From Tupaia tana (taxonomy: Eukaryota; Chordata; Mammalia; Scandentia; Tupaiidae): a DNA stretch of 64,000 nt. Each line of letters opens with the position of its first letter. Within the stretch, counting starts at the first letter, position 1. Position numbers and translations under genes: made by a program. This document shows, piece by piece, positions 21,290 to 33,701 of this stretch. The notes beneath the pieces were generated by a model. It ran no database searches and was not told where the DNA came from. It saw nothing but the letters and a program-made list of their open reading frames with translations. The stretch lies in contig JAKSZU010000005.1 of the NCBI GenBank assembly GCA_026018925.1, positions 82,263,398-82,327,397 of the forward strand, given 5' to 3'.

Positions 21290-22617
21290 AGTAAGCGCTG
21301 CTTTAGGCATCATGGCTATGCCACTGCTGAGTGCCCATTCCTCCAGCAACAGAGACCGACACTGAGCTCCTTGTATGCCCCACTCCTTGGGTGACCCAGC
21401 TACCTGATGGCAGATTAAGTAAGCAGAATTATTTCCAGATGGAAGGAGCAGTGTTCTGTTCTTACTAGAGTAAACACTTGCTTTGGATATGAACTCGCCT
21501 TCCCTGTACACAATGCTTCTGCTAAGAGAATGCCTAATACTCTATTGTAATGTCCTACACAGCATTACTTTTGAAGATGTAGTTCCAGAGAAAGAAAGAA
21601 TTCTACCAGGAAATACAATAATGCTTCCATTCAATTTGATGTTAATAATCATTCAGCTAGTTTTGTCTCCTCCTACCTCTGAGTCAAAAGGCAGGAAAGT
21701 GATTGGTACCAACTACTAATGAAAAATCAGAATTTTATTACACATTGGAGGTAAGAAAAAGTATGTCTGAATTACAATAGATCCCTTAGGGCATCTTTTA
21801 GCAGTATGTGCTCTGTGATTAAGGTCAATATAAAGCTACAACAAGCCATGTCAGACAAACAGTTGATAGTACATAATTTTGGGGAAAGAAAGATTTTTTT
21901 TACACCACCAGATAAAAAAGTATGACCGGGACCAGCAGTTAGCGTAATGGCTATGTCGCTGGACTCCCACGTAGTCGACCGCGGTTCGAGTCCCGGACCC
22001 AGCGGCTTAAACTCACGCCGGGCGCGTGTGCGTGCGTGCCCAAGATCCCGAGAGGAGAATGGAGGAGAAGGGATTGCGGCGTGGCCATCCCCCCTGGGGG
22101 GTGATTTCCTGCTTTCTATCTCTATGTCTCTCTCTGTCTGTCTGGCGAGCGCACGCGCCCTATAGCAAAAACCTCTCCGAAAAAAAAAAAAAAAAAAAAA
22201 AAGTATGACCAGATGAGGTGTACGCTGAGGACAAAGGGAATGCAGAAAGGGTAGTGGAAAAAGGTCATTATTAATACAATTTCTAACAATATGCCCAATT
22301 CTAAAAACTAATAGTTATTATCATCAGTATATACATTTATGGAACAAGTATATTTGATTCAGCTTTATTCCTTTATCATGTAACATAATGTGATTTACTC
22401 TATATAAGTATTTATTATTAATAAATATATCATAATATTTAAGTTACCATATATAAGGTGTAAAGTACCCTACACAAAGATTTTTACTCTTCTCCTACAG
22501 AAGCTATTTGTGTAACTTCAGTTGTATGCAGGAGAGTTGCATCATATTAGTTGAAATTATGATCTTTTTATTGTTATTACTTGGAGATTCAATTTGGTTT
22601 AAGGAAATGCATACGGG
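21290..22617 (+). mobile_element. Degraded ERVL internal region (3' end of pol and beyond)
   Basis: Old endogenous retrovirus remnant. Blocks in order resemble the human ERVL integrase region and the sequence up to its 3' LTR: 'ccactgctgagtgccc' (21319), the block at 21417-21530, the block at 21722-21860, and after a SINE, 22214-22290. Large internal deletions and many stops remove any coding capacity. A young SINE-A sits at 21928-22196. Confidence 0.72.
21928..22196 (+). mobile_element. SINE-A, young copy inside ERVL, with TSD
   Basis: One of the cleanest copies. A box TAGCGTAATGG (21940-21950) and B box GGTTCGAGTCC (21983-21993), keeping the A rather than the C of most other young copies. 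TSD AAAAAAGTATGACC at 21914-21927 and 22197-22210. Confidence 0.95.
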
Positions 22618-23063
22618 TGTCAAATTGACAAGGGATAGGCTTGCAATCATTAATTCATGTGCAGTTATGGGTTAAGGAATGTCCAGATAGCTGCTGTGTC
22701 TATCGAAGAGATTAAGTTTTCAATAGATAGACTGAGTAAAGCAAGTTGCCATCTTTAATGTGGATGGATAACACTAATATACTGAAAGCTGCATTAGAAT
22801 AATAAAGGAGAGGAGGAAGGGTCCATTCAATCTCTCAGTTTAAGGTGAGGCACCCTTCTTCTGTCCTTGGACCTTCATGCTTCTGGGTCTTGGGCATTCA
22901 GACTTGAACTGAATCACACCACGCTTTTTCTGGTTTTCCGATTTGCAGATTTCCAGTCTAGTCAGTCGTCATAACCATGTGAGCCAATTTCTAAAGTGAA
23001 TCTCATCATGTAAATATCTATAGGTGTATACTATTACTCTGGAGAACCCTGACTAATACAGTA
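22618..23063 (+). mobile_element. ERVL-type (MLT2-like) LTR, probable 3' LTR
   Basis: It starts TGTCAAATTGACAAGG directly after the ERVL internal remnant, passes through 'agatagactgagtaaagca' and 'accatgtgagccaatttct', and ends 'tctggagaaccctgactaata'. These are hallmarks of a common mammalian ERVL LTR. Position and strand fit it being the 3' LTR of the provirus. Confidence 0.65.
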
Positions 23064-23079
23064 GGGTTTAAAAGGTTAC

Positions 23080-23205
23080 GTAATATGTAAGAAAGAAAAA
23101 AAGAGGGGAAAAAATAAGAAGAAAGGAAAGACAGAAAGAATGATAAAAAGGAAAAAGAAAGAAGAAAAAAGAGAAAGGAAAAGAAAGAAAAAGGAAGAAA
23201 AGAAA
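23080..23205. repeat. Purine-rich (GAAA)n-like tract
   Basis: About 125 bp almost purely A/G on the plus strand, between two LTR-like pieces. Phenylalanine/serine-rich frames on the minus strand are products of this tract. Confidence 0.9.
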
Positions 23206-23214
23206 CCTCTATTA

Positions 23215-23677
23215 CTAAAATAGAGGGTTTGCCTGTGAGGAAATCTCTGGGTGAGATCAATATTGAATGGGTAGATTGAAAAAAGCAGACGGTCTTCGCT
23301 AATATAGATTGGCCCATACAATCAGCTGAAGCCTTAAAAGTCTGACCCTTCCTCAAATAAGAAGGAATTCCTCCTGCCTCACTGCCATTGAACTGGGGAC
23401 TTGTTTTGTTTTGTTTCCTTCACCTTCTCATTGGAATTGATACGTCAGCTCTTCCTGGATGTCAAGCCTACTGGCCTTCCCAATAGAACAGCATCAATGT
23501 ACTCATTCTCCAGTCTTAGATCTTGAACTACAACTACATAAACCTCTCCCGGTGTCTAGTTTGTCTACTCCAGAGCTTAGAATTAGTCAGCTCACATATT
23601 GCATGAGCCAATTCCTTATAATTAACATTTCTATATATGTAGATTCTGTTTCTATGGAGAACGCTAACTAATACACC
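23215..23677 (+). mobile_element. Second MLT2-like LTR copy
   Basis: Same orientation and landmarks as the LTR at 22618-23063: 'gaggaaatctctgggtgaga', 'gcatgagccaattccttata', and an end 'atggagaacgctaactaata'. The two copies differ clearly, so this is probably an independent relative rather than a recent duplicate. Confidence 0.55.
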
Positions 23678-24589
23678 TCTACATACATGTTTTCAAGTTA
23701 AACAATAACTGGTCCTTAATAAAAAAAGACTTGACAGCACCATTTATCAAATAGCTTCTTCTAGATTCACTTAGTAATTGGGGTGACCGTCTGTGTTAAT
23801 GGTGCGACTTTCTTCAAAGGAAAATAAACTCTTCATGTCTTTTATGGCAAGTTTGTACTTTGGCAACATGGAATGAGGTGCCAGTTAAAGTTAGGCTTTA
23901 ACAAAACTAAACTCCAAAGAAAATAGGAGATAAAAGTTTTGGTCTGCAGAAACTGGGAAATAGGATTCTTTTTCTTTTAATATCAAATATATCGTTCCTA
24001 GGTCTTTGAAAAATATATTACTTCCTCTTAAACTTGGCAATAGGCTTATTTATCTTTTAAACAGATAGAGAGAATTTGCAATTACACATTTTCTACAGTA
24101 AGTTCTCTAAGAAATAGGGAAGGTGGAAGTTTCTCTGCTTAATTTCAGTATGGAAAATGAAGCTTATTTTTCATTTGTATTTTTCCTTGTGATCTTCCTC
24201 CTATGTTATCATAAAACCAGAGCATACAAATTTTATAATTGTTTCTACCTTTCTCTCGGCAAGTTGCAGCTGCCTAAACATCCAACACATCTATAGTAAA
24301 ACAGAAACAAACCAATTATCAGAATTATGATGGGAATTACTAAGTTATTACTAAATTTTCAAAGTCAGTACATTATTTGCCCTGAGAGAAATAACTTTTG
24401 AGAACATCATAAAAGTAATGAACAATTAAATCAGATTCTTAATTAGCAATGTGCAAACATCTTTTTGGTCATGCATTATTTTTCCAAGTTTTCATGACAA
24501 TTTTAGTATTTTAATGTTAAATGATTACTCATCTATTATTGGTAGCTCCTTATTAAGTCCTACCCAATCCAAACTTAGGAAGTATCTTA
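23678..24589. other. Unassigned sequence
   Basis: Nothing recognised. The following 24590-24680 ('gcagcttgcagaactagtcag', 'aaccatgttagccagttt') may be a third, short LTR fragment of the same family. Confidence 0.4.
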
Positions 24590-24780
24590 AACTCTGGAGC
24601 CAATTGCAGCTTGCAGAACTAGTCAGTCTTTATAACCATGTTAGCCAGTTTCAAATACAAATATCCTCATTAGAACACTAAAGCTTCCAGGAATCTGCAA
24701 ATATTTGCATAATTCTGAACAATTGAAATAAAATAACTTCCCCTGTCCTTATCAATATGCTATAATTCTTTATAATTCTT

Positions 24781-25038
24781 TTCTTTTTATGAGAGATTTT
24801 TGCTATAGGGACATGTACTTGCCAGAGATAGGGAGAGACAGAGAGACAGAAGGTGAGAAGTTACCTCCCCCCCTCCCCTGAGGGGATGGACTTGCTTCAA
24901 TCCCTTCTTCTCCATTCTTCTCTCTGGACTGTAGGCACAGATGCACAGCATGCATTTCAAGCCACTGAGTCCAGGACTTGAACTGTGGTCAGCCAAATCA
25001 AAGTCCAACACCTTAACTACCATACCACATGCTGGCCC
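24781..25038 (-). mobile_element. SINE-A, intermediate copy
   Basis: 'tgagagatttttgctataggg' start and 'ccacatgctggccc' end. The core has gained extra C/G bases ('cctccccccctcccctgagggg'). No clear TSD. Confidence 0.85.
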
Positions 25039-25845
25039 ATGCTCTGGGTTCTAAAAGTGAATTAAGGGATAAAGAGAGATTTTACCACTGCTTGTTAGTG
25101 ACTTTTGAAGAAGGGAAGACTTCAAGTGTCTAGACATTGCACATTTAATGACAAACCATAATCTTTTACTTTTTACAAGTATTATATCTATGAGATCTAA
25201 TTCTAGTCTACTAGGTTCCTGGTGAAACTAATCAATAGAACTTCTAGTCTTACCTTGAATTAGTCTATGAAAAACTGTGTTGAAAAATATCATATTGTTG
25301 CATTATATTTTTAATTATTTATTTTTTTTGGTATGCATAACAAGAATCTTGTGTTCTTAAAATTCCCCTTTAATTCTGTTGACTTTCTGAATAAAACATA
25401 AACATTAACCTAGAAAATAGAAACTACATTATAAGAAATAATTTTCACAGGATTACCATCATCCTGTTAAATTCTTATGATCCCCTTTCATAATACATTT
25501 GTCCATTTTTTTTTGTAAAGCACTTTTTAACAATGAATAAAAGTTTTTTTTTTATTCTATTAAAGGTGAAGTTTCTAAATTTGGAGTCTGCCATGTTTTA
25601 ACAGAAGCTTTTACAGTTCTTTCAGCAAAATTACTGCCTTTAGAAACATCGTCCTCTTGCCCTATTTGAGCTCTAGAATGAGTTACTGATATCTGAGCAG
25701 GCAATTATAAAGCCTTTGACAACACAGTTATCAAATTTCCATGAGATATTTTTGTTCTCGTAAAAAAATTCTTGCTCTTAAAAAAATACTTTTTTTTTTT
25801 TACTGTATGACCGATGGTGTGTGTGTGTTTGTGTGTGAATACATA
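25039..25845. other. Unassigned AT-rich sequence
   Basis: Nothing recognised. Confidence 0.5.
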
Positions 25846-25971
25846 CAGGGTGTCTCCAAAAAAATAGAATACATGCATTATGATAACACAAATCATGGTT
25901 TGCAAAATTTTTGGCACCAAAATAAACTCATTCTTTATTTCCATTTTCCACAAACTTTTTGGAAATCCCTA
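25846..25971. mobile_element. Possible mariner-like MITE
   Basis: About 126 bp bounded by CAGGGTGTCTCCAAAAAAAT and, on the opposite strand, TAGGGATTTCCAAAAAGTTT, which resemble each other as inverted repeats. CAGGGTGTC...CCAAAAA is typical of Tc1/mariner ends, and TA dinucleotides flank it. No transposase. A weak call made by pattern only. Confidence 0.4.
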
Positions 25972-26756
25972 CCCATGAGAGTCTAATTTCTAACCACAAG
26001 GCAATCAATATATTCCATGTGTCTCTTGAAGTTTATTATTGATTGGGTTTAAGAAATTCTGAATTTTTTCACACTCTGCTGAATATCAGTTCCATTTATC
26101 ACGGTTGTATCATACTACTATTATTTTATAGTTGGAAGTTGTTGATAGTTGCATAACAATTGTCAAAGTTTACTACATGGATTGGATTATATAAACACCA
26201 TATCAACTTATGGAAAAATATGGAATATTTCATTTTTATTTAAATTGGATCATTGAAAATATGAATAGTGAGTCCACTAGATGCAGGTCACCATAATACA
26301 AAAAGGGCACATGAGAAAGTGACACAATTACATCAAACACAAAGTAAAAAAAAAGAAAAAACAGGAAAAACACTGAATATTGCAAATACATCGGTAACTA
26401 ATTATTGGATTTATTCTGCACAGTTATATAATCTTCTGAACTTGTGAGTTCTCATCTTCATAACAAAAGCAGCAATATCTGTTTACTTTCTCCAAATAGT
26501 AGTAAGATAGCAAAGAAAATTAGGAAAGATAATTCAGATAATGGAAATCAGACATGCACACTGAAGTGCATTTAACTGCTCGGACAGTGAAGTTATTACA
26601 TAAAGCCTTATCATTCTGGTTAGGATTTTTTATGGCTTGAATGTTTGTTGTCAAAATTCATGTCAAAATAAAATTTTCAACATAAAGGTTTTGAGAGAGG
26701 GGTCTTTTAGAACTGGTCAGATGGGTTTAGTGCCTTAAAAAAGGGTGGTGGGGCTT
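25972..26756. other. Unassigned sequence
   Basis: Nothing recognised. Confidence 0.5.
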
Positions 26757-26992
26757 GTTTGCCAGCAGTTGGCATAGACATGAATGTAACTGGATCCCAC
26801 ATAGCCAACTGTGTGAGACCAGACCAGTATCTTGAAATACACGCCAAGCACCTATGTATGCACGCTCAAAATCTAGAGAGGAGAATGGAGGAGAAGAGAC
26901 TGCAGCATGGCCATCCCTTTTTGGGAAGTGCCCTCTCTTTCTCTCTCTCCCTTTCTGAACAGGCACTACATCAAACTTGAAAAAAAAAAAAA
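26757..26992 (+). mobile_element. SINE-A, old copy
   Basis: Head 'ttgccagcagttggcatagac'; the B box is lost ('tgtgagaccagaccag'). Core 'gagaggagaatggaggagaag' and a pure 13-nt A tail. No convincing TSD. Confidence 0.8.
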
Positions 26993-28052
26993 GTTTATTC
27001 TGTTTATCCTTCCACTTTTCATCATAAGGTGACGTTAAGATGTCAGTGACCAGATACTGGCACCTTGATATTGAACATCCAGATTTATAAGAATATAAAT
27101 TTTTGGTTTTGTCATTATAAATGACCCAGTCTCATGTGGTCTGTTCCAGTAGCACACAAAATACTGATACTTTTTATGTTATTGTTGCTGTTCATGGGAA
27201 GCACTTGCACACCGGAGAGAGAAGGAGACCCAACTACCAAAGCGTCAGGACCCAGTCACACGTCCTCAATTCCAACAGCTTTTCTATTAACATGAATGTT
27301 ACAAATTCCAAAAATTACATATACTAAGAGACTTCATATTAGCTGAAATAACATATGCTTGGGCTCAGTTTTCTTGATCTAAGCCACAGAAGCATTTTAT
27401 AGTTATTATCCTTAGGGTGAGATTTTCTGCTATAGTGAATTAATTTGATCAAGGGATAATATGAGACTCTGCCAGAAAGAACTCTGCTCATCATTACTAT
27501 ACACACATGCATTGTATGTAAATAGTGCAAGTGAGAATAAAAATAAAAAATATAAAAGAGGTCACTTTTATGTTTCATCATTTTAGGATCTAAACATAAA
27601 TCTTTGTAAGTATAGATACTAATATCCTACTTGAAAGTAAGATCTTATAAATTAAGACATTTAGGTTTACAAAATGACATTATAGATTAATTCAATACAT
27701 TGTATTATTAGCATAAAAATACAAATCATAAAGGTAAGTTCCTTACTGTTTTCTCAGCCTATTTATGACAATTCCCTAAACAATAGATATTGGATGTGTA
27801 AGCACAGAACCGTTTTTGTTCTAGAACACAACTCTTGACTCACTCTAAACTTTACTTACCAAAGCATAGTGAAATATACTCACTAAGTAATAAAGAATAT
27901 AAGTAACTTACTACTAATTTTTTAAAAATTATTTTTGTTTTTAGCACTGCTACAAGAAAAAATACAGTAAATAAAATTCATGTTCTGAGATGAATTGTCA
28001 TTGGTGTTTGGACACGAGGACCAGTTAATTGTTTTGAAAAATATGAATGCAT
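26993..28052. other. Unassigned sequence
   Basis: Nothing recognised in about 1 kb. Confidence 0.5.
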
Positions 28053-28332
28053 GGGATCAGCAGTTGGAGTAATGACTATGTCACTGAACTCCCATGTAGT
28101 CAACCGAGGTTCAAGTCCTGGACTCTGTGGCTTAAACTCACGCCGGGCGCTCGTGCGTGCATGCCCAAGAACCCGAGAGGAGAATGGAGGATAGGGGATT
28201 GGGGCGTGGCCATCCCCCCTGGGGGGCTGATGGGGTGATTTCTTGCTTTCTGTCTCTATGTCTCTCTCTGTCTTTCTGGTGAGCACACACGCCCTATAGC
28301 AAAAACCTCTCAAAAAAAAAAAAAAAAAAAAG
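28053..28332 (+). mobile_element. SINE-A, fairly young copy
   Basis: Near full length, head 'gggatcagcagttggagtaatgac', B box GGTTCAAGTCC, tail of 20 A. An extra 'ctgatgggg' repeats part of the core. Flanks 'gaatgcatg' and 'gaaagcatg' suggest a decayed TSD. Confidence 0.9.
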
Positions 28333-29071
28333 AGAAAAAAACTGAAAGCATGATTTTCATCCAACTATGAAGTGAACATGTGGCAACAATTTTTCTTAAA
28401 TCGTGAAAGAGAATACTGATATCATATTAAAACTGGTTTAAATGCAAATTTACCTAGAAAGATGATTATTTTCCACAGGAAAACATTTCATTTATTTACA
28501 TGACTCTGAACAGGACTATTTGTATTGTGATGATCAGAAAACACTCAGCTTTCATTTTTCTCTTACTTTAGCTCTCCATTTAGTGTAGTGGATATCCAAG
28601 TCAGTAATAAAGACAATCAATTGTACACACATTTACAAAATCTGATCATTACAGAATTTCTACTAGACAACATCTAGCACTCCACAAAGAATATATGGTA
28701 TTAAAAAGTTTCTTGAGTTTAGGGAATCAGAATATTTCATAATGAGAAGTCAACCTGCCTAACTTTTGCCCTAGAGGAGACATTATCTTTCTACTCTGGA
28801 AAGTAAAGCAAACCTGTCTGCTGCTAGCAGCACCTAATTCAAAACCTGAAGCTAAGAGTTTGAGGTGATGCAGTGCAGGGTTTCATTTTTAAGGATTCAC
28901 AGCGGGACAAAAAGGAGCACAGACTAAATGGGTGTTGATAGAGAATAGTCGATATGTTTGTTACTCAGAGCATTCTTTTTCCTTTACAGTGACTGAAGGG
29001 CTATGTGGATAATTTATTTTCTCTGTGTGTTCTGGTTCCCTAGGCAAACTTCAATAGCACATGACAACTGT
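28333..29071. other. Unassigned sequence
   Basis: Nothing recognised. Confidence 0.5.
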
Positions 29072-29151
29072 GGCTCGAGACTCGAACTGTGCAGTGCAGT
29101 TGGTCATGTGGTGTCCAGCCACATCAACCACCATTCCAAGAGCAGGTCCAA
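29072..29151 (-). mobile_element. SINE-A head fragment
   Basis: Only the tRNA-related end survives: 'gagactcgaactgtg', 'gttggtcatgtgg', 'caaccaccattcc', 'agcaggtcc'. Confidence 0.6.
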
Positions 29152-31043
29152 AACACTTCAATTTAAAGTCCTTTCTGTTAATACATTTATAGAACTCATA
29201 CTTGCAATTCTATAATATTATTTTAACTTAAATGGAATAATACTAATTTTTCTACTCATAGCACCAAGTGTCCCTAACTTACTCATTTTAAGAAAACCAT
29301 GACCTGGGACATTTCCTTGTGATGCACAGTGCATAGAAGAAAAATTAGGGTAATGTTTTTAATTTTTTTATTGTGGATTATTGTTTTATAAATATATTCT
29401 TGCTCATTTAATGAATATATACACACTGTAAAATTACACAAATGTACACATTACAAGAAAGGTCTACTTTCATATTGCATCAAGGATATATTTTCTCTTA
29501 GGTTTTTTCCCCCATTATTCATTGTCAGAAAAAGAGTAAAAGAGACTCTTAGATAATGAGAAAGCTCTTCAATGTCAAACCAAAGGTCACAAGAATTTTT
29601 CATATGAACATCAGATAAGATTCCTAAACTCTTTACTCAGTAATTTAGAGTTTCTTTGAAAAGATTTGACTTTTGAAGTGCAGTTTTAATCATAATTTTA
29701 GAAATGGGAGTATTATATCGTAAAAGTCCTTCAGTATGATAATAGGATACTCTTCCTATTCATTCTTCTTTAAAATGTCAATGTGAATTTAATATATTTT
29801 ATATGGTACCAGTATCAGAATAGTATCTCAATATAACTACTCAGTTCTGAGATTCCTTTTAATAATTATGCAATACATTATCTCAGAAGTTCTTTTTCAT
29901 CAAGAACTAACTCTTAATTACTTCTCTTTTCCAAAGGGCCCACAATGCCTAAGAATATTATTGAATGATACATCGATGGCCACAAAAAATCAGTATGACC
30001 CTTCAGATCTTTCATTGACCTAATTAAAAGGGCCATCTGCATTATTTATAAGGGGTAAAAATTATAAAAAGGTGGTTTACAGTGTAGTAAAGTGAACAAG
30101 CTAGAAGCATATATAAACAACTTATAATAGAACATATACTTTTACATATATTTATATACAGTGTTTTGAATATAGTCTAATGTTAAATACCAAAGTGCTA
30201 AAAATCTTCGAACAAATCTTTAGAAAAATAACGACAGAAGTCTCAGTAAGATAAAGGCAAATATTTCACTTCTTTAAATGGTAAAACCATCATCGTATTT
30301 ACTATCATCTGTAGTCTGGTCATTTTTGTTAGGGCCACTTTATGAAACAGAAATCAGGAAAAAACTAGGTTCGAGCCACTTATCCACTAAGACATAGCCA
30401 GGGAAAAATGCATTAATTTTAAAACAATTTTTAAAAAAGCAAAGTTAATAATATGCCTAGATATTCTAGCAAATTCATTTTGGAAAATATTTTCTTAAAT
30501 TAAGACTAAATTATTAATGTATCTAGATATTATTTCTAAGACATGTAGGAGACATTGTCAGAAGCCCTTCAAAGACAACAGAAAACAAATCAGCAAACAA
30601 ATGTTTAATATTTACTACAGTAAGTAACACAGAAACATCAGCTATTGTTGACAGATTATATGCAGTATGCACAGGAGCTCTCAAAGAACAAAAATGGAAA
30701 TATGAGAGACTAAAAAGTAAATTCAGAACTCAGCTATTATAGAACAGAAAGGAAGAAATAAGAGTTGAAAGGCTGTGGAAGATCATGAGGAAAATCATAG
30801 ATCAAAGACCTGGGCTTTGGTGAGTTAGTTCCCATATACTGTGGCTGCCTCAGAAGGAGTTCAGGAGGGGTGAATGGGAGAGCAATAGGAGCTGGCACCA
30901 CTGCTGGTATGAAGTGGAGTGCTGGAAGAGGCTGACAGGAATGGTAAGCAAACCCAAGGGAATATTCCTCACTGGCTTTCAGGAGAGTGCGCCTCTATGC
31001 CTGCTGTGTCTAAAATCCAAAGTGAAGGGATCTATAAAATGCA
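29152..31043. other. Repeat-poor stretch
   Basis: About 1.9 kb without a recognisable element or exon. The portion 30790-31040 is GC-richer and holds a chance 81-codon frame. Confidence 0.45.
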
Positions 31044-31112
31044 AGGGATTCGAACCACAGTCAGCCAAGTGGGAATCCAGTGCCCCTAACCACCATGTAA
31101 CTTGCCGACCCT
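31044..31112 (-). mobile_element. SINE-A head fragment
   Basis: 'gggattcgaaccacagtcagcc', 'gggaatccagtgcccctaacc', 'cttgccgaccc': the tRNA-related head alone, without body or tail. Confidence 0.6.
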
Positions 31113-31484
31113 GGATAATTTTAAAAAAATTTAAGTCAGTGTTAGCTAAGATTCTTTGACATATTTTTTTGTCCCCCTTCTCCCCCCTACCCCCGTAATG
31201 TCATTGTTTATTTTGAGATTTGGTGGAGTTCTTGGATCCTGGAAAAGGCACTTTATTTTTCTTCAACAATATTCAGAAAAGGTGGAGGATACAACTCTTT
31301 ATATGTAGTAAATTACTTCTCTGTATTCATATATAGCTTTGTCACAAAAATTCAGTCAAACCTTTTGTGTTTTAGGTAGCTATTTTAGCAGCTTGGACAT
31401 AGTATAAGTGATTTCATCCATCCATAATATGTCCGATGATTGTCTAATTGCCAGAAAATATATGCAGGCTTTCATTATGCATGT

Positions 31485-31738
31485 GAAAGAGAGAGAGAAG
31501 GAGAGGAAGAAAGAAAAAGAGAGAGAGAGAGAAAAAGCTCCTCCTTCCCCTCAAAGGGGCATCGTCATACAGCAGTCTATTTTCCTTTATTTATCCATCC
31601 AGTGAAGATTTTGGCCACATAGGCACACACAGGTACCTAACATGCCTTTCAAGGGGCCAACTATAGTTCAAACCATGGCAGACCATGTGGAATCAGCCTC
31701 CATATGCACAGTACTTATTGGTGCACTAGGCCCTGTCC
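31485..31738 (-). mobile_element. SINE-A, very old copy
   Basis: The GA-rich 3' block is expanded (31490-31535). The core 'cttcccctcaaaggggcatcg' and a decayed head 'gcaccaataagtactg' type end remain. Highly diverged. Confidence 0.55.
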
Positions 31739-32699
31739 AAGCTGTTTATAGTTAGTGTATGCTTGTCAGACAAGGATTACCATGCATATGCAAATGATTC
31801 CAAACTCCCAAATAAAAATACTATTCATGAAAATAGTCTTATACTTGGAGTGTAGCATTAACCTTCAATAAAAATATAATCTGAGTCCTAAATTTTGCCT
31901 AGAACACTACTATTGTGTAATCCTTTCTTCAGGAGGCATGATGACGACTATTCAGCTAGTGAGAACAATTCATTTTAGTGTTTGTTTTTACAATCATTGT
32001 CTCTCATGCTGAAATGATGGAGCACAGCACACAAGATGGTCCATGACAGGAATACCACATTTTCTCATATGTTGATTTTGCTGTTTGGCATGTAATTTGA
32101 TGCATTTTAACATTTAAACCTGCATGACAATGTAACTTAAAGGGAATAAATCTCCCTAAGATGTTAAAATTAATAGATGAGTTCAAATAAATTTCCAGTG
32201 TGATGAGAGATATTGTACAGATGACCTCATTCATGTAAGTTTATTATTTAGTCTCCTAAGCTTTATAAGAAATGATATTTTTAAAATTTTTTAAATTTAC
32301 TTAATTATGAAATAAATCTCTCATATTTTGAAGGCTAAATACATAGTCAGGTACCTTAAGAAAAATATTCTTTATATCTCAAGAATAATATCAATGTTTG
32401 GATATTTTGAGAAAATAAATTTTTCCCCTCACTTGTAGAACATTTGCTTCACAACACCCATAGCTTTCCATTTACTAAGTTACCCCAAAAACTTTTAGTG
32501 TTTGAAGCTATTAACACAATATTCTTTTTTGAAATGCCCTTTTTCCTTGGTGTTAATGAGACCATTTGGTACAGACTCGCCTTCTGTCACTCTGTCATCT
32601 TTCCTATTATTTTCTTCCATCTCCTATCACCCAATTCCATCTCTGGCAGGGAATCACAGAGGTCAAACACAGCACAGGCTGTGAACTTAAATGTCGAAA
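31739..32699. other. Unassigned sequence
   Basis: Nothing recognised. Several overlapping chance frames at 32444-32754 lack any known motif. Confidence 0.5.
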
Positions 32700-32868
32700 T
32701 AAGAATTCATGCACCATCTCTCAGCATCTCTTGATTATGTTACTTATTTATTAAATGAGAGTAATGTCAACCTAATGTGATTGTTGTAAGACTAAGCAAG
32801 ATCACCCATGTAAAGTAATTAGACTGTGGTTGAAACATAGTAAGTGCCAAAATCAATACCTATCAGCT
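32700..32868 (+). mobile_element. MIR SINE, 3' part
   Basis: 'gagagtaatgtcaacctaatgtgattgttgtaag', 'catgtaaagtaattag' and 'catagtaagtgcca' follow the MIR 3' consensus order (ATAGTACCTAC, TTGTTGTGAGGAT, CATAGTAAGTGC). Confidence 0.7.
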
Positions 32869-33229
32869 ATCATTCTCAGCCCTTCAATGTTGGTGTCACA
32901 AGATTTCTCCAGAGTTGTTTGTCTTCCATTCACATGCACTCTTACAAAGTCATCTCTATATATTTCTGTGGATTCAATTGCTTTCTACAGATTGAAAATT
33001 CCTCAAATCTAGGTTGCCTTCATGATGCATTTTTACATAGAAAAACGCCTCACGACTTTTCTGATAAACTAATATATTTTCAGTTCTAATTTTCATATTC
33101 TAATCCAAAATATTCCACTTCTTACTTAAAATCTCTACCTAAAACCCAACATGTAAATCACTAATTTATATTTTTTATTCCCCCTGACTCCTAACAGCCA
33201 ATTTATACAAGTTTTTAAATAAGCAGCTA
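32869..33229. other. Unassigned sequence
   Basis: Nothing recognised. Confidence 0.5.
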
Positions 33230-33244
33230 CAATACCCTGTGTAT

Positions 33245-33539
33245 GTTTTTTTTTCTTTGTTTTCGTTTTCTTTTCTTTTTTTTTTTTTTTTTTTTTTTTG
33301 CTATAGGGCGTGTGCCCTCGCCAGACAGAAAGAGAGAGACAGAAGGACAGAAAGCGAGAAATCACTCCAGAGGGGGGATGGCCACGCCACAATCCCTTCT
33401 CCTTCATTTTCTTCTCGGGATCTTGGGCACGCACCCACACACACCAGGCGTGAGTTTTAAGCCACCGGATCTGGGACGCGAACCGTGGTCAACTACATGG
33501 GAGTCCAGTGACATAGCCATTATGCTAACTGATGGTCCC
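33245..33539 (-). mobile_element. SINE-A, young copy with TSD
   Basis: TSD CAATACCCTGTGTAT (33230-33244) and CAATATCCTGTGTAT (33540-33554). The poly(T) start is long and mixed. B box GGTTCGCGTCC on the minus strand. Confidence 0.94.
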
Positions 33540-33644
33540 CAATATCCTGTGTATTTAGACTTGCTCCCTTCTTACAAAGTAATCATGCAGAGATCTTTGT
33601 AACGTAGCAATCTGCTGAAGTCATTCACTAACATAAAACTCATC

Positions 33645-33680
33645 AATAACTTACCATATTAAAAAATAACTTACCATATT
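33645..33680. repeat. 16-bp direct repeat separated by AAAA
   Basis: AATAACTTACCATATT occurs at 33645-33660 and again at 33665-33680, with only AAAA between. It has the shape of a TSD around a near-empty A-tail. Confidence 0.9.
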
Positions 33681-33701
33681 CCATGTAATTAAATTGACCT
33701 A

